Assembly: GCA_019359505.1 (NCBI GenBank) | Contig: JAHHHD010000001.1 | Coordinates: forward strand, 1 to 64,000 | Origin: Drouetiella hepatica Uher 2000/2452 | Lineage (GTDB): Bacteria; Cyanobacteriota; Cyanobacteriia; Elainellales; Elainellaceae | DNA: 64,000 bases | Direction: 5' to 3' | Shown: positions 19,135 to 27,686 of the stretch, piece after piece | Layout of the letters: every line of letters begins with the position of its first letter | Numbering within the stretch: the first letter of the stretch is position 1 | The notes under the pieces: generated by a model | Told to the model about the DNA's origin: nothing | What the model saw: the letters and a program-made list of their open reading frames with translations, nothing else | Database searches by the model: none | Translations under genes and position numbers: made by a program

Positions 19135-19743
19135 CTAAGAAGATGATTGCGACTTCAGAAAACTATAGCCGTGATCAAACCGTGGAATCATCCTACAGTT
19201 GAATCGGTTAAGTTCGTCAACAATATCAGGACTGTCAAAGTCTTTAACGTTTCGATTCAAAAAACATGATTGCCGTGGTTGATAACGTCGCAGGTGGTTA
19301 AGAACTGATGTATAAACGAGGGCATCTTGTGGCGTTAAATCGTAAATAGCTTCACAAGATGCTGCCTCAATCAAAATGTCTGTAGTAAGGGCAACGATTT
19401 CTCCAATCTTGAGCAATCGCTCACGATATTGAATAAAGCGATATTGTTCTTCCTCATTGCTTTGTACCATCAAGCTAGCGACATCTTGAATACTTCTAAT
19501 ACGATTTGTATAGGAAGCTGTACGTGAAAGCTGTCGTAATTCGATATTTAGCGACTGTTGCAGTTCTCGGCGACTCTTGGCTTGACGACTCAGCTTTTCG
19601 TGAGGCTCAGCAAGACTGTAGGCGGGAATAATTAACTTTGCCTGTCCTACTTCGCAAAGTTGCAGGATTTGTTCGCAACTTGCACATTGCTCTTGTTCGA
19701 AGGTTAACTCCAAAACAAAATTTGTTTCGACATAAATATTCAA
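19135..19743 (-). CDS. PIN-domain-like protein, 202 aa
   Basis: The N-terminus NIYVETNFVLEL matches the first strand and acidic residue (E6 with T7-N8) of PIN-domain ribonucleases. A central LTPQDALVYTSVLNH supplies a second acidic site. The C-terminal FLNRNVKDFDSPDIVDEL matches the last PIN motif. Together they suggest a metal-dependent RNase, though the first Asp is replaced by Glu. Its ATG overlaps the stop of the upstream nuclease-like gene by four bases (19740-19743), so the two are translationally coupled. Base composition is AT-richer than coaBC and the pilus ATPase on either side, consistent with horizontal transfer. A toxin-like or defence role is inference. Confidence 0.65.
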   Translation of the reverse strand: MNIYVETNFVLELTFEQEQCASCEQILQLCEVGQAKLIIPAYSLAEPHEKLSRQAKSRRELQQSLNIELRQLSRTASYTNRIRSIQDVASLMVQSNEEEQYRFIQYRERLLKIGEIVALTTDILIEAASCEAIYDLTPQDALVYTSVLNHLRRYQPRQSCFLNRNVKDFDSPDIVDELNRFNCRMIPRFDHGYSFLKSQSSS

Positions 19744-20198
19744 GCAACTGCCTCATGCTCAAATTTTCCTCCCGCTAGAGCAGCATATAGCCCTGACTTA
19801 ATCAGCCAATGCTGAGAATCATTTAAGGTTTCAAAAGACTTTTTAGAATAAATAATTTCTCCGAGCCAGGATTCAACAATGAGTACAAGGCTTTGCCCAC
19901 TGATTCGATCACCCCTTACCCCTGCCTGTTCAAAGTAAGGTTGAAGAATAGGGCGGGCATCAATAATGTAGTCAGGTTCACTCTGATCCAGATGAATTTC
20001 GGCACCAGCCCATAAATAAAATTTATCTGGAAAAACCATCAGCAAGTACGGAGCTTTTGGAAAAGTACCATGTGCAAGAATGTTGCGCCGTAGCCGTGCA
20101 GCCCACTCTGGCGACACATTGGTTTTGCCCTTAACTTCAATAACTAGAGCAAGTTGACCGTTGCGATCGCGAACTGACAAATCCCATTGAGCATCCAT
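19740..20198 (-). CDS. PD-(D/E)XK nuclease-like protein, 152 aa
   Basis: The N-terminal stretch QWDLSVRDRNGQLALVIEVKGKT has the layout of the PD-(D/E)XK nuclease core: D6 or D10-11, then E21-x-K23 in the next strand. LLMVFPDKFYLW would be the following core strands. The compact 152-residue form has little N-terminal helical region. A related pattern is seen in cyanobacterial restriction-endonuclease-like proteins of unknown role. It is the first gene of a two-gene operon with the PIN-like protein and shares its lower GC content. Nuclease activity is inferred from motif geometry only. Confidence 0.6.
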   Translation of the reverse strand: MDAQWDLSVRDRNGQLALVIEVKGKTNVSPEWAARLRRNILAHGTFPKAPYLLMVFPDKFYLWAGAEIHLDQSEPDYIIDARPILQPYFEQAGVRGDRISGQSLVLIVESWLGEIIYSKKSFETLNDSQHWLIKSGLYAALAGGKFEHEAVA

Positions 20199-20337
20199 AC
20201 GGACTCACTCTAAAAACCAACGACCCTATCATTCTGACGCGAAACAGCGTGAATGAGCAGATGTGTAACGATCCTCTACTCATTGATCTCTAGCTATTTC
20301 TATGTAGACTGATGAATTTATGGCAGTGCCGAATTTA

Positions 20338-22083
20338 CTACGAAACCGTATTTGACCCGCCGATCGCTTCTGATGAGAACACTGATTTCTGATTGAGTTT
20401 GGCGCTCCGCAAAGCATGGGGATGAGAAGGAATAATTTCGGCACCTTGGCGGGCAAAAGCGCTGTGGGGCAAAACTCGCCGCACTTCTTCAACGGTAGTG
20501 AGTCCCTGAGTGATTTTGGCGATCGCTGCCACCAAAAATGAGTCGTACTGAATCTCATGCAGATAGCGCCGCAATTGCGTCACGGTGCCTTCGTAGATGA
20601 TCTCGCGTACGCGATCGTCAATATTTAGCAGCTCAATTACCGCCTCTCTGCCGGAATAGCCTGACTTAAAGCAGTGGGGACAGCCTTTGCCCTTGCGCCA
20701 GCCTTGCAGGTTTGCGTCTTCGCGCTTCAAACCCAGCAGCTTGAGATCGGCGGCAGTAGGAACGTAGGGTTCGGCGCAGTGGGTGCAGACTTTGCGGACA
20801 AGACGCTGAGCGACAATTCCCAGCAGGGCATCGCTAACCAGACCCGGATCGGGTCCAATATCTTTGAGGCGAGGAATAACGCCGATCGCATCATTTGTGT
20901 GCAGCGTTGTTAGCACTAGATGTCCGGTAAGCGCTGCTCGCACCGCCGTTTCTGCCGTCTCGTTATCGCGAATTTCACCCACCATAATAATGTCAGGGTC
21001 TTGACGGAGAATCGCCCGCAGTCCGGCAGCAAAGGTCATGCCTGCCAATTCATGCACCTGAGTCTGAGTAATCCCTGGCAGCACATATTCCACCGGATCT
21101 TCGACGGTGACAATGTTGACGGCATCCGTGGCGATCGTCTGCAAACTCGTATAGAGCGTACTGGTTTTGCCCGACCCGGTGGGGCCTGTGAAGATAATCA
21201 TGCCCTGGGGTTCGCGCAGCCAGCCTTCGTAGATTTCGCGGGTGCGATCGGAGAAGCCCAAATCCTGCACGGTGCTGAAGGTGTTTTGCTGGCGTAGCAG
21301 ACGCAGCACGGCTTTTTCTCCAGCTTCGCCCTTGTGAGCCGCGATGCAGGGAATCATGCTGACCCGCATATCTAGACCCTGCTCAGCCTGATCGGTCATG
21401 TAGCGTTCGCTGATTCTGCCGTCTTGGGGACGGCGGCTCTCAGCAATATCCATATCGCACATAACTTTGAGCGAGACAATGACTCGACGGCTAATCTCAG
21501 GGGGCAACGTGGTGACGTGGCGCAAGATGCCGTCAATTCGGAAGCGCACCCGCAGTCCGTCTGGGGCAGGGGCTAGGTGAATATCGCTAGCGCGGTTCCG
21601 CAAGGCGCTGGAGATGAGTGCCTTGATGCGCTCCGTTTGGTTATCGACCTGGGACAGATACAGCTCTGCCATTTCGGTGATGTCTTCCTGCTCCAGTTCC
21701 CCCGTGAGCGGATTGACATGGACTGAAGAGCTGAGGCGCTTGGTGTCCAAACTTTGCAGCCGCACCCACTGGCGATAGCTTTTTTCGACGATCGTAATTA
21801 CCCGAATGTCGGTACGCAACTGAGCGCTAAGCTGCTGCACGATGGCATCTGGCAATACCACTGGGCTGCCTACGTAAAAACAGCTTTGCCAGAGCAGCAA
21901 GGGCATCACGGGGGGTAGGACATGGCGATCGCCCAACATGCGCCAAAATCGAGAGTTCACCTCGCGATCGAGCAGATCAAGCCGGACATTTCCTTCGACA
22001 TCCACTAATAGATCAAGCGCCTGATCACAGCTAATCTGCTGCTGCTTGAGCTGTTGCCAAGCAGTGAATGGGATGGCTTGCAT
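20338..22083 (-). CDS. type II/IV secretion ATPase of the GspE/PilB family
   Basis: This hexameric ATPase drives assembly of type IV pili or pseudopili at the cytoplasmic face. The frame is open to 22170, but the first 29 codons overlap the neighbouring secreted-protein gene. ATG at 22083 (MQAIPFTAWQQLKQQ) gives 581 residues and a plausible N-domain. Walker A is GPTGSGKTSTLYTS, followed by the Asp box VTVEDPVEY, Walker B (DIIMVGEIRDNETAE) and the His box TGHLVLTTLHTND. A zinc-binding tetracysteine follows (CTHC ... CPHC). No other pilus gene is adjacent, so it could be an extra PilB paralogue. Confidence 0.9.
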   Translation of the reverse strand: MQAIPFTAWQQLKQQQISCDQALDLLVDVEGNVRLDLLDREVNSRFWRMLGDRHVLPPVMPLLLWQSCFYVGSPVVLPDAIVQQLSAQLRTDIRVITIVEKSYRQWVRLQSLDTKRLSSSVHVNPLTGELEQEDITEMAELYLSQVDNQTERIKALISSALRNRASDIHLAPAPDGLRVRFRIDGILRHVTTLPPEISRRVIVSLKVMCDMDIAESRRPQDGRISERYMTDQAEQGLDMRVSMIPCIAAHKGEAGEKAVLRLLRQQNTFSTVQDLGFSDRTREIYEGWLREPQGMIIFTGPTGSGKTSTLYTSLQTIATDAVNIVTVEDPVEYVLPGITQTQVHELAGMTFAAGLRAILRQDPDIIMVGEIRDNETAETAVRAALTGHLVLTTLHTNDAIGVIPRLKDIGPDPGLVSDALLGIVAQRLVRKVCTHCAEPYVPTAADLKLLGLKREDANLQGWRKGKGCPHCFKSGYSGREAVIELLNIDDRVREIIYEGTVTQLRRYLHEIQYDSFLVAAIAKITQGLTTVEEVRRVLPHSAFARQGAEIIPSHPHALRSAKLNQKSVFSSEAIGGSNTVS

Positions 22084-22123
22084 GGGGTTTTGTAGAAGAT
22101 TAGGGAGTAGAAGGTCAAGGGAT

Positions 22124-22471
22124 TTACTGAGCGGCCTGACAGGGACGACCTTGCTGATCGATCGCAACACAAGCCACGCCGTTATCGGTATTGGAATATC
22201 GGATCAGCTCTGGGGGTATCCTCTCACTGGTCTGCCTCACGACTATCCGCCGATTGGGCATATTGGCATTACTACCACATAAGCCGTTCAAATTGAGCGT
22301 AGCACCCTTGGAAGTCTGCATATAACAGACTAAACCATCATCTACAGGTTGCGCTGTAGGCTGTATCACTTGAGGTAAGATTTCGCCCAATGCAACGCTA
22401 GAAAATGCAGCGCCAGCAGAAAAAATTAGCACGCTTGACAAAACGATCGCCTTCATGTTCTTTAGCATCAT
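22124..22471 (-). CDS. small exported cyanobacterial protein, about 115 aa
   Basis: A basic N-terminus and hydrophobic core (MKAIVLSSVLIFSAGAAFSS) form a signal peptide, probably cleaved after VALG or nearby. The mature part has four cysteines (CYMQ, LCGS, ACVA, PCQA), suggesting two disulphides, and a SNADNG-like segment (YSNTDNGVACVAIDQQGRPC). The frame is open to an ATG at 22486 lying at the border of a repeat. The ATG pair at 22468-22471 or the ATG at 22456 (MKAIVL) are better starts. Function is unknown. It reads towards the pilus ATPase. Confidence 0.7.
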   Translation of the reverse strand: MMLKNMKAIVLSSVLIFSAGAAFSSVALGEILPQVIQPTAQPVDDGLVCYMQTSKGATLNLNGLCGSNANMPNRRIVVRQTSERIPPELIRYSNTDNGVACVAIDQQGRPCQAAQ

Positions 22472-22479
22472 TAACCTAC

Positions 22480-22578
22480 ATGGCATTACGTAATTGAGTT
22501 AGGACGAATTTTTTTTGAGAGCTGCGCTCCGCGCAGCTCTCAAAAAATAACTCATTGGATCTAAGCGCGTAGCGCTAT
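22480..22578. repeat. palindromic repeat, family B, copy 2
   Basis: This copy shares ATGGCATTACGTAATTGAG and AGCGCGTAGCGCTAT with the copy at 11623-11700. It has a longer GC-rich hairpin (GAGAGCTGCG/CGCAGCTCTC) in the centre. Its right end overlaps the 3' end of the NicO gene and supplies the last codons and the stop. Confidence 0.8.
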
Positions 22579-24105
22579 AACTTGCATCAACGCTTTCGCC
22601 GAAATACCGCAGCCGATCAGCGTGATTCCCAAGGCACTGAGGGCAGGTAATGCTCTAATGGAATGGCTGGGTGTAGGAAGTTTCTGGAACAGATGCTTTG
22701 CGTAAACTAACGCTAAACCCAATCCTGTCAGAACGCCTGCTAATCCTAGGCTAAAGGTAAATACCATTAGCAATCCAAGACCAATATTGCCAAGGGCGAT
22801 CGAACTTAACAGCAAGACTAAAGCTGCCGGACAGGGAACGAGTCCACCTGAGATACCCAACGCCAGTAAACTACGCCAAGTCACCGGGTCGCCGTCTATT
22901 TCAGGCAGATGAGAGTGATGTCCATGATTATGCTCGTGATCGTTTCCGTGACTGTGATTATGGCTGTGACTGTGATCATGCCCGTGGCTGTGATCATGCC
23001 CGTGGCTGTGATCGTGATGATCAGACTTGTAATGTTGATGTTCATCTAGAACATGATGAGTGTCAGCAAAATTCAGTTCACGAGGATGAGCATGAACTGG
23101 ATTAGGAGAGAGATGAACACTGGCATAAGCCTGTGTATATGCCTGAGAGACTGAAGGCTGAGGAATATGGGTATGAGCCACCTTCACTCGATCGCCCACC
23201 TTCCTAATTCGTTCGCGGAATAAATTGATACCGATCGCTACCACCATCAGACCGGATATTAAACTCAGCCAGGGATAAATTTGTTCGGGCAGGATATACT
23301 GCGCAGCGAAAAGCGTCACCAATCCTAGCGCAAACACGCCGAGCGTATGGGTGATAGTCGTCGTCAAAGCCAGAAAAATCGCGTGCTGAGGCGTAGCTCT
23401 CGTGCCTACCAAATAGGCTCCAACCATGGTTTTGCCATGCCCCGGCGTGAGGGAATGCATGGCGCCCCAGACCAACGCCCCGGCGATCGCGACCCACAAT
23501 CCGCCGTGCGCAAAGTCAGGGAGGCCAGGTGTGGCAGCATAGGTTTGTTGAGTGGGGGTGAAGATAAAGGTTTTGAGCTGTTTGCCTTGCAGAATGGTGG
23601 CAAGACAGCTTGAAGTCGAGACTCCTGGCAGAAAGAGGTTGTAGCGAATCTGAAGGGTCTGAATCGGCTGCACCCACGAGTAGGTGAGAAGCAAGGTGCT
23701 GTGGGTGTTAGGCGCAACTTTGCTGGAGAGCGGAATATTCGCTTGTTCCACAGGGCTTACCGCCACTGTGCCAGCTTCAGCTCCGTTCATAAACCGGATC
23801 TTTTCGCCAAAAAATGCTTGCAGTTCAGCCGCGTGGGTACGGACTTCGTCTGCCGATAACTGACCGCTCTTGTCGCTGTCCGCAAAGGGCACGAGTCCTG
23901 TCGGGAAGGTCAGCGTCATCTGGGCATCGGTGTTGTTTACCTTCACTTCAGCAGCGGCTAAATCTGCCCAATGTGCCTGACCAGGAGGCGCTGTAGCCAT
24001 CCCAATTAGCAAAATGCACAAGAGCGAAAGAATGCCTAAAATGCCGTTTCTGCGGGTTGTCCTCAGACCTGCTTGGCAGATGTTCCTGGGAGACAATCGA
24101 TTCAT
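22561..24105 (-). CDS. NicO-family nickel/cobalt transporter with EF-hand-like loop and His-rich loop
   Basis: The 514-residue membrane protein of the NicO/RcnA family is likely to move Ni2+ or Co2+. A signal-like helix (residues 20-45) leads into an extracytoplasmic domain of about 170 residues. That domain contains DSDKSGQLSADE, a good EF-hand calcium loop. Six or so membrane segments follow. They carry the family motif HSLTPGHGKT and a long cytosolic loop (about 305-405) with dense His/Asp/Ser repeats (HDHSHGHDHSHG). ATG at 24105 follows AGGAGGG, which overlaps the stop of the TPR gene. The last residues (IALRA) and stop come from a dispersed repeat. It is the third gene of the DUF4331-TPR-NicO operon. 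Confidence 0.87.
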   Translation of the reverse strand: MNRLSPRNICQAGLRTTRRNGILGILSLLCILLIGMATAPPGQAHWADLAAAEVKVNNTDAQMTLTFPTGLVPFADSDKSGQLSADEVRTHAAELQAFFGEKIRFMNGAEAGTVAVSPVEQANIPLSSKVAPNTHSTLLLTYSWVQPIQTLQIRYNLFLPGVSTSSCLATILQGKQLKTFIFTPTQQTYAATPGLPDFAHGGLWVAIAGALVWGAMHSLTPGHGKTMVGAYLVGTRATPQHAIFLALTTTITHTLGVFALGLVTLFAAQYILPEQIYPWLSLISGLMVVAIGINLFRERIRKVGDRVKVAHTHIPQPSVSQAYTQAYASVHLSPNPVHAHPRELNFADTHHVLDEHQHYKSDHHDHSHGHDHSHGHDHSHSHNHSHGNDHEHNHGHHSHLPEIDGDPVTWRSLLALGISGGLVPCPAALVLLLSSIALGNIGLGLLMVFTFSLGLAGVLTGLGLALVYAKHLFQKLPTPSHSIRALPALSALGITLIGCGISAKALMQVIALRA

Positions 24106-24109
24106 AAGT

Positions 24110-25540
24110 TTACCCTCCTAATCCGGCAGCTAAGTTGAGCGCGTTCCTGGCACGATCGCCAAATTGTGGATCGATCTGCAATGCTTTTTGAGAACTCGTT
24201 TGCGCCTGATTACCCAACGCTTGCACCTGATTACCCAACGCGGCTTCGATCGCGGCAGCTCGGTCGTATAGGCTAGCATTGCGGATACCTGTGGCGATCG
24301 CCTCTTGAATCACCTGCTGCGCCTGTTGGGTCTGTCCATGTGCCAAGAGTGCTCCGGCGTAAGTGCTCAGCGTTTCGGCATCGCGGCGGATTTTGATTTC
24401 AGCTTGCATTAGAGAAACCGCTTCAGGAATATCCTGTGGGTTGCCACGCTCTAGCAGCAGATGAGCCAAGTCGCGCCGATGCCCGAAGGCCGAGCCTGTT
24501 GCCTCTTGCCCGGTGGTCAGGGTTTGTCGTAGCAGAGATTCGGCTTGCGTCCAGAGGGCTTGAGCCTGGGTATCGTTGCCTTGCAGTTTTTGGATACGGG
24601 CTTGCCCTCGCAGAACCAGCGGATCAAAAGCTCTAGGCGTCCCCCTAGAAGTAGCTAGAATTTCGGCATAGTGGCGATCGGCTGCACCATAGTCTCCTTG
24701 ACGAATTTTGAGCTGCGCCAGATTCATCAGCGCCAGCGGCAAACCAGGCTGGATGCGCAGAGCTTCACGGTACAGGGCTTCGGCTAACTCCAGATTGCCC
24801 CGCTCGTAGTAAAATCGCCCCAGCAGAGTCCGGGTGCGGGCTGAGGCAGTCAATTCTCCGGGTTCTTCGCTGGCGATCGCATCCTGAAAGTTCTGCAAAG
24901 CTTCTGTATCTTTGCCCTCAGCCGTCTTGACCAGCGCCCGCAAAGTCAGAGCGCTCACGCTGGGTAGGCGATCGACTAATTGATCAGCCGCCTGACTTGC
25001 CAGGTCTAACTTGCCCGTTGCCAGATTAGAAGTCACCTGGATGCCGATTGAATCTTTGTGATCGGGCACCTGAGCCGCCAGATTTAGCGCACCCGTAAAG
25101 TCGTGCTTTGCTTCCGCCACTCGCGCCAGCAGCATCAGCGCTTCAGGATTGCCATAGGGCAGACTTGCGAGAGATTGCTGAGCAGATTGTTCTGCCAACA
25201 AATACCAATTTCCTTCGCCCGTGACTTTTGCCATCTGGATATAGGCAGTTGCCAGAGAAGATAGGCTCAAGGCACTCATGGGATCTCGACGCAGCCGCTC
25301 CTGGTACAGAGCGATTTCTTGCTCAATTCGCCCGATCGGGTTCTCCATCCGTTCAGCCGATTCAAAATAGCGATAGCGATAGGGTTCAGCTTCTTTGTTC
25401 CAAACACGGCTGATCACAGCGTCCAGACTCGACTGAAAATTAGACTGCGTGGCAACTAGAACGATAGAAGCGATCGGCAAGCCTAGCAGCATAGTGAGCC
25501 AGAACGGGCTAGACCGACGCGGAAAAAAAAGCTGTTTCAT
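24110..25540 (-). CDS. TPR-repeat protein with N-terminal membrane anchor
   Basis: The 476-residue protein has one hydrophobic segment (about 13-31, FWLTMLLGLPIASIVLVAT). Roughly ten tetratricopeptide-like helical pairs follow (for example LGRFYYERGNLELAEALYREALRIQP), spanning 75 to 470. It is probably exported and membrane-tethered, acting as a protein-interaction scaffold. A duplicated short stretch near the C-terminus (QALGNQ twice) shows recent tandem duplication. The stop overlaps the ribosome binding site of the NicO gene, so the two are coupled. It follows the DUF4331 gene, separated by a family A repeat. Confidence 0.85.
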   Translation of the reverse strand: MKQLFFPRRSSPFWLTMLLGLPIASIVLVATQSNFQSSLDAVISRVWNKEAEPYRYRYFESAERMENPIGRIEQEIALYQERLRRDPMSALSLSSLATAYIQMAKVTGEGNWYLLAEQSAQQSLASLPYGNPEALMLLARVAEAKHDFTGALNLAAQVPDHKDSIGIQVTSNLATGKLDLASQAADQLVDRLPSVSALTLRALVKTAEGKDTEALQNFQDAIASEEPGELTASARTRTLLGRFYYERGNLELAEALYREALRIQPGLPLALMNLAQLKIRQGDYGAADRHYAEILATSRGTPRAFDPLVLRGQARIQKLQGNDTQAQALWTQAESLLRQTLTTGQEATGSAFGHRRDLAHLLLERGNPQDIPEAVSLMQAEIKIRRDAETLSTYAGALLAHGQTQQAQQVIQEAIATGIRNASLYDRAAAIEAALGNQVQALGNQAQTSSQKALQIDPQFGDRARNALNLAAGLGG

Positions 25541-25654
25541 AGATGGCTCAGATTCATTTTGGACTCTAGATTTTGGATTTTGGAACGAATCTAAAGTTCA
25601 AAATCCAAAATTTCTAGACAGCTAGCGAAGTGCTACGGCAGCCGCCAAGGCTCT

Positions 25655-25749
25655 TATGGCAACCGCCAAGGCGGTTAGGACAGGGAGATTTATGGTGGGG
25701 CGCGAAGCGCCCCACCATAAATCTCTTAAGCAAACTGGCGACAGCTATA
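25655..25749. repeat. 95-bp palindromic repeat, family A, copy 2
   Basis: The left end TATGGCAACCGCCAAGGCGG and right end CTGGCGACAGCTATA flank a hairpin of GATTTATGGTGGGGCGC and its complement. It is nearly the reverse complement of the copy at 39880-39973. A duplicated fragment (TACGGCAGCCGCCAAGGC) precedes it at about 25634. It sits inside the DUF4331-TPR-NicO operon, just after the DUF4331 stop codon. Confidence 0.85.
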
Positions 25750-25763
25750 GTTCAGTGTTGCTG

Positions 25764-27065
25764 TTAGTTCGGCGTTGCCAAATAGGGGAAACTGCTCAGG
25801 GGCTGCTGATGACCTTGTCCAGGGTTGCCAGGAGTGCCTTCGTAGGAAACGTTGTCTGTGGTGACAGCACCGTTACTCAGAATAGATAGTTCTGCGTCAA
25901 TCACATCGTCCTTCAGCATTCTTCCTCGGATGGGTGCGCCTAAAGCATTAAGGGCATTAGCAAATCCGCTGGGGCCAGTAGTGTCAATGCGCATGACATC
26001 CGGTAGAAGTGCTCTCAGCAAAGCGCTAGTTCGGGCATCGCTGTTGCCCAGCGCCTTCAAGGTTCCTCTAGCTTCGGTAATCACCCTACCGACTGCGCCG
26101 TTGGTAACTCGCGTAGGCTGCGCTCGGTTAAATGCCGCTAGATTGGTTTGGCTCAGGATCAGCGCTTCGTTGATACCGGGACGACCAAATTGCTCCATTT
26201 GCTCGAACCTTCCAGTTCTAGTGTTGGGAATAGCGATCGTCGTCCAAGCATCAAATGTGGTCGCTGATGTGCCGCCTTGGAGGAGGCGACGAGGAACGCG
26301 CACTACGATCGAGTTGACGTTGTAGTCTTTCGTGAAGTCTTGAGCGGTTTCAGGGCTACGGAAGCCAACGCTAGGCCCTAGCCCTGCCAAACCTGCCCGC
26401 ACGCGGAAGAACTGATCTACGTCAAAAAAGAAGGGATCTTCTCGCAATCCGGCAAAAACGCCAATTGTTGCGCCACCGAGCCTGACTTGATTGAGGATCG
26501 GGGTGCCAGCCGCGGTAATGGGCGTCGTAACAATTGCTCCTCCAGTAGTGGTTTGAGCCACCGTTCTGGATTTGTTGCCCTCAATTAGGGTCAGGCTCAG
26601 CCGTTGCTGAAAGCTGCTGGTAGGCTGAGAAAAGGTAAATCGCAGGGTGACATTGGGAGTAGCCGTAGGAATCGAATCATTGTTTCCAACACGGGACAGC
26701 TTGAGATCATACTGCGCCTGAGTGCTGAAAAAATACTGCTGACGGGCAAGCGATCGCGGATTAGTATTAATTACAAAAATCAGATCGTTCGCATCAGCGC
26801 TCGGATTCTGGTCAATTTCACGAAATGCATACAGATCGGTTAGGCTCAGAGCGCGGCTGCGGGTGTCAATGTCACCATCATCGTGATCGGAGGCTTGCAT
26901 CGCGGGGGGTTTAACGGCAGTTGCCGTCAGACCCAATGCCACCAAAGCTACTGTCAGGGCCGAGGCGGTCAGCCCTAGCTTCACTTTGCTCCCTGAGAGG
27001 CGCACTCGTTGGAATAGGGAACGCCCTGTGGCGATCGAAATATTTCGTTTTGGCTGAGTCGCCAT
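25764..27065 (-). CDS. DUF4331 domain exported protein
   Basis: The 433-residue protein has a twin-helix signal region (about 28-52, LTASALTVALVALGLTATAV) and then the DUF4331 opening ASDHDDGDIDTRSRALSLTDLYAFRE. In this family that acidic/His segment resembles a metal-binding site. Later hallmarks are DLIFVINTNP, EDPFFFDVDQFFR and VPRRLL. Function is unknown. ATG at 27065 follows AAGGAG at a good distance, and an upstream TTG in frame is not needed. It is the first gene of the operon with the TPR and NicO genes. That linkage, plus the acidic/His region, hints at extracytoplasmic metal handling, which is inference. Confidence 0.88.
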   Translation of the reverse strand: MATQPKRNISIATGRSLFQRVRLSGSKVKLGLTASALTVALVALGLTATAVKPPAMQASDHDDGDIDTRSRALSLTDLYAFREIDQNPSADANDLIFVINTNPRSLARQQYFFSTQAQYDLKLSRVGNNDSIPTATPNVTLRFTFSQPTSSFQQRLSLTLIEGNKSRTVAQTTTGGAIVTTPITAAGTPILNQVRLGGATIGVFAGLREDPFFFDVDQFFRVRAGLAGLGPSVGFRSPETAQDFTKDYNVNSIVVRVPRRLLQGGTSATTFDAWTTIAIPNTRTGRFEQMEQFGRPGINEALILSQTNLAAFNRAQPTRVTNGAVGRVITEARGTLKALGNSDARTSALLRALLPDVMRIDTTGPSGFANALNALGAPIRGRMLKDDVIDAELSILSNGAVTTDNVSYEGTPGNPGQGHQQPLSSFPYLATPN

Positions 27066-27083
27066 CTCTGTTGTCTCCTTCAA

Positions 27084-27333
27084 ACTGGGGATTGCAATCC
27101 ATTCACTCTAATCGGCACCCAGACCCATAACGGGTTTCTAAGCAATTTCAAGGAGATAAACGAACGCTGTTGTAAAAGCATACGGTAATCCCCCCCGGTC
27201 GGATTGCAATGAGCTGATGATCTGGGTAACACCCACTCTCATCGTTGAGCTGACTCTAGAGACTCAAGATGTATCCCCGTCAGCTTTAACTCTCTTTTGT
27301 TACTACCATGAGAGAGAAATAGTATAAGGCGAC
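27084..27333. other. upstream region of the DUF4331 operon
   Basis: This 250-base stretch is expected to hold the promoter of the DUF4331 operon. No clear -10/-35 pair or operator stands out. No gene is supported. Confidence 0.35.
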
Positions 27334-27630
27334 TCAAACTGACTCCAGGATTGGGATTGGGAGAATGCGAAAGGTATCCATACAATCCATCAACTGATGG
27401 AGTCCATGCTCAAGTCCAGGGATGGGAAAAACCTGTAACCAAACCTCTAGCCACCCCCAGCCACTGTAGGGTTGCAGCAGTAATCTCAAATTGTTCAAGG
27501 CACTCTTCCAAGTGGTTCCTCGTTCCCAGTGCGGATGCTGAGTAAAGGGTAAGGGCGATGCTGCGGGTGTTGAATCATCAAGATTGCACTGCTGTTGCGC
27601 AATAGATTCATCAGCATGGAGACTCACCAC
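27334..27630 (-). pseudogene. C-terminal fragment of a transposase
   Basis: The 98-residue frame contains HWERGTTWKSALNNLRLLLQ and a hydrophobic tail ending GLEHGLHQLMDCMDTF. By recognition this resembles the C-terminal end of a cyanobacterial DDE transposase family (IS4-like). The catalytic part is missing and the first 30 residues look unrelated. It is treated as a remnant within a cluster of broken transposons. Confidence 0.45.
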
Positions 27631-27686
27631 TTAATCAATTTAATCCGGTTGTTCATCCCCTCAACGACTCCACTGGTCGTGCGACT
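27624..27686 (-). pseudogene. ISL3-type transposase tail, cut by the IS630 element
   Basis: On the minus strand, 27686 to 27624 reads RTTSGVVEGMNNRIKLIKW followed by a stop. TTSGxVEGxNNxIK is the hallmark of the C-terminal region of ISL3 (IS204/IS1001/IS1165) transposases. The fragment starts exactly where the left end of the IS630 element begins. That element, or an earlier deletion, removed the rest. Confidence 0.6.

Noticed and set aside
20338-22170. upstream start of the PilB/GspE gene at 22170
   Set aside because: It would overlap the exported-protein gene by 47 bases, and the extra 29 residues look unlike an N-domain. ATG at 22083 is preferred.
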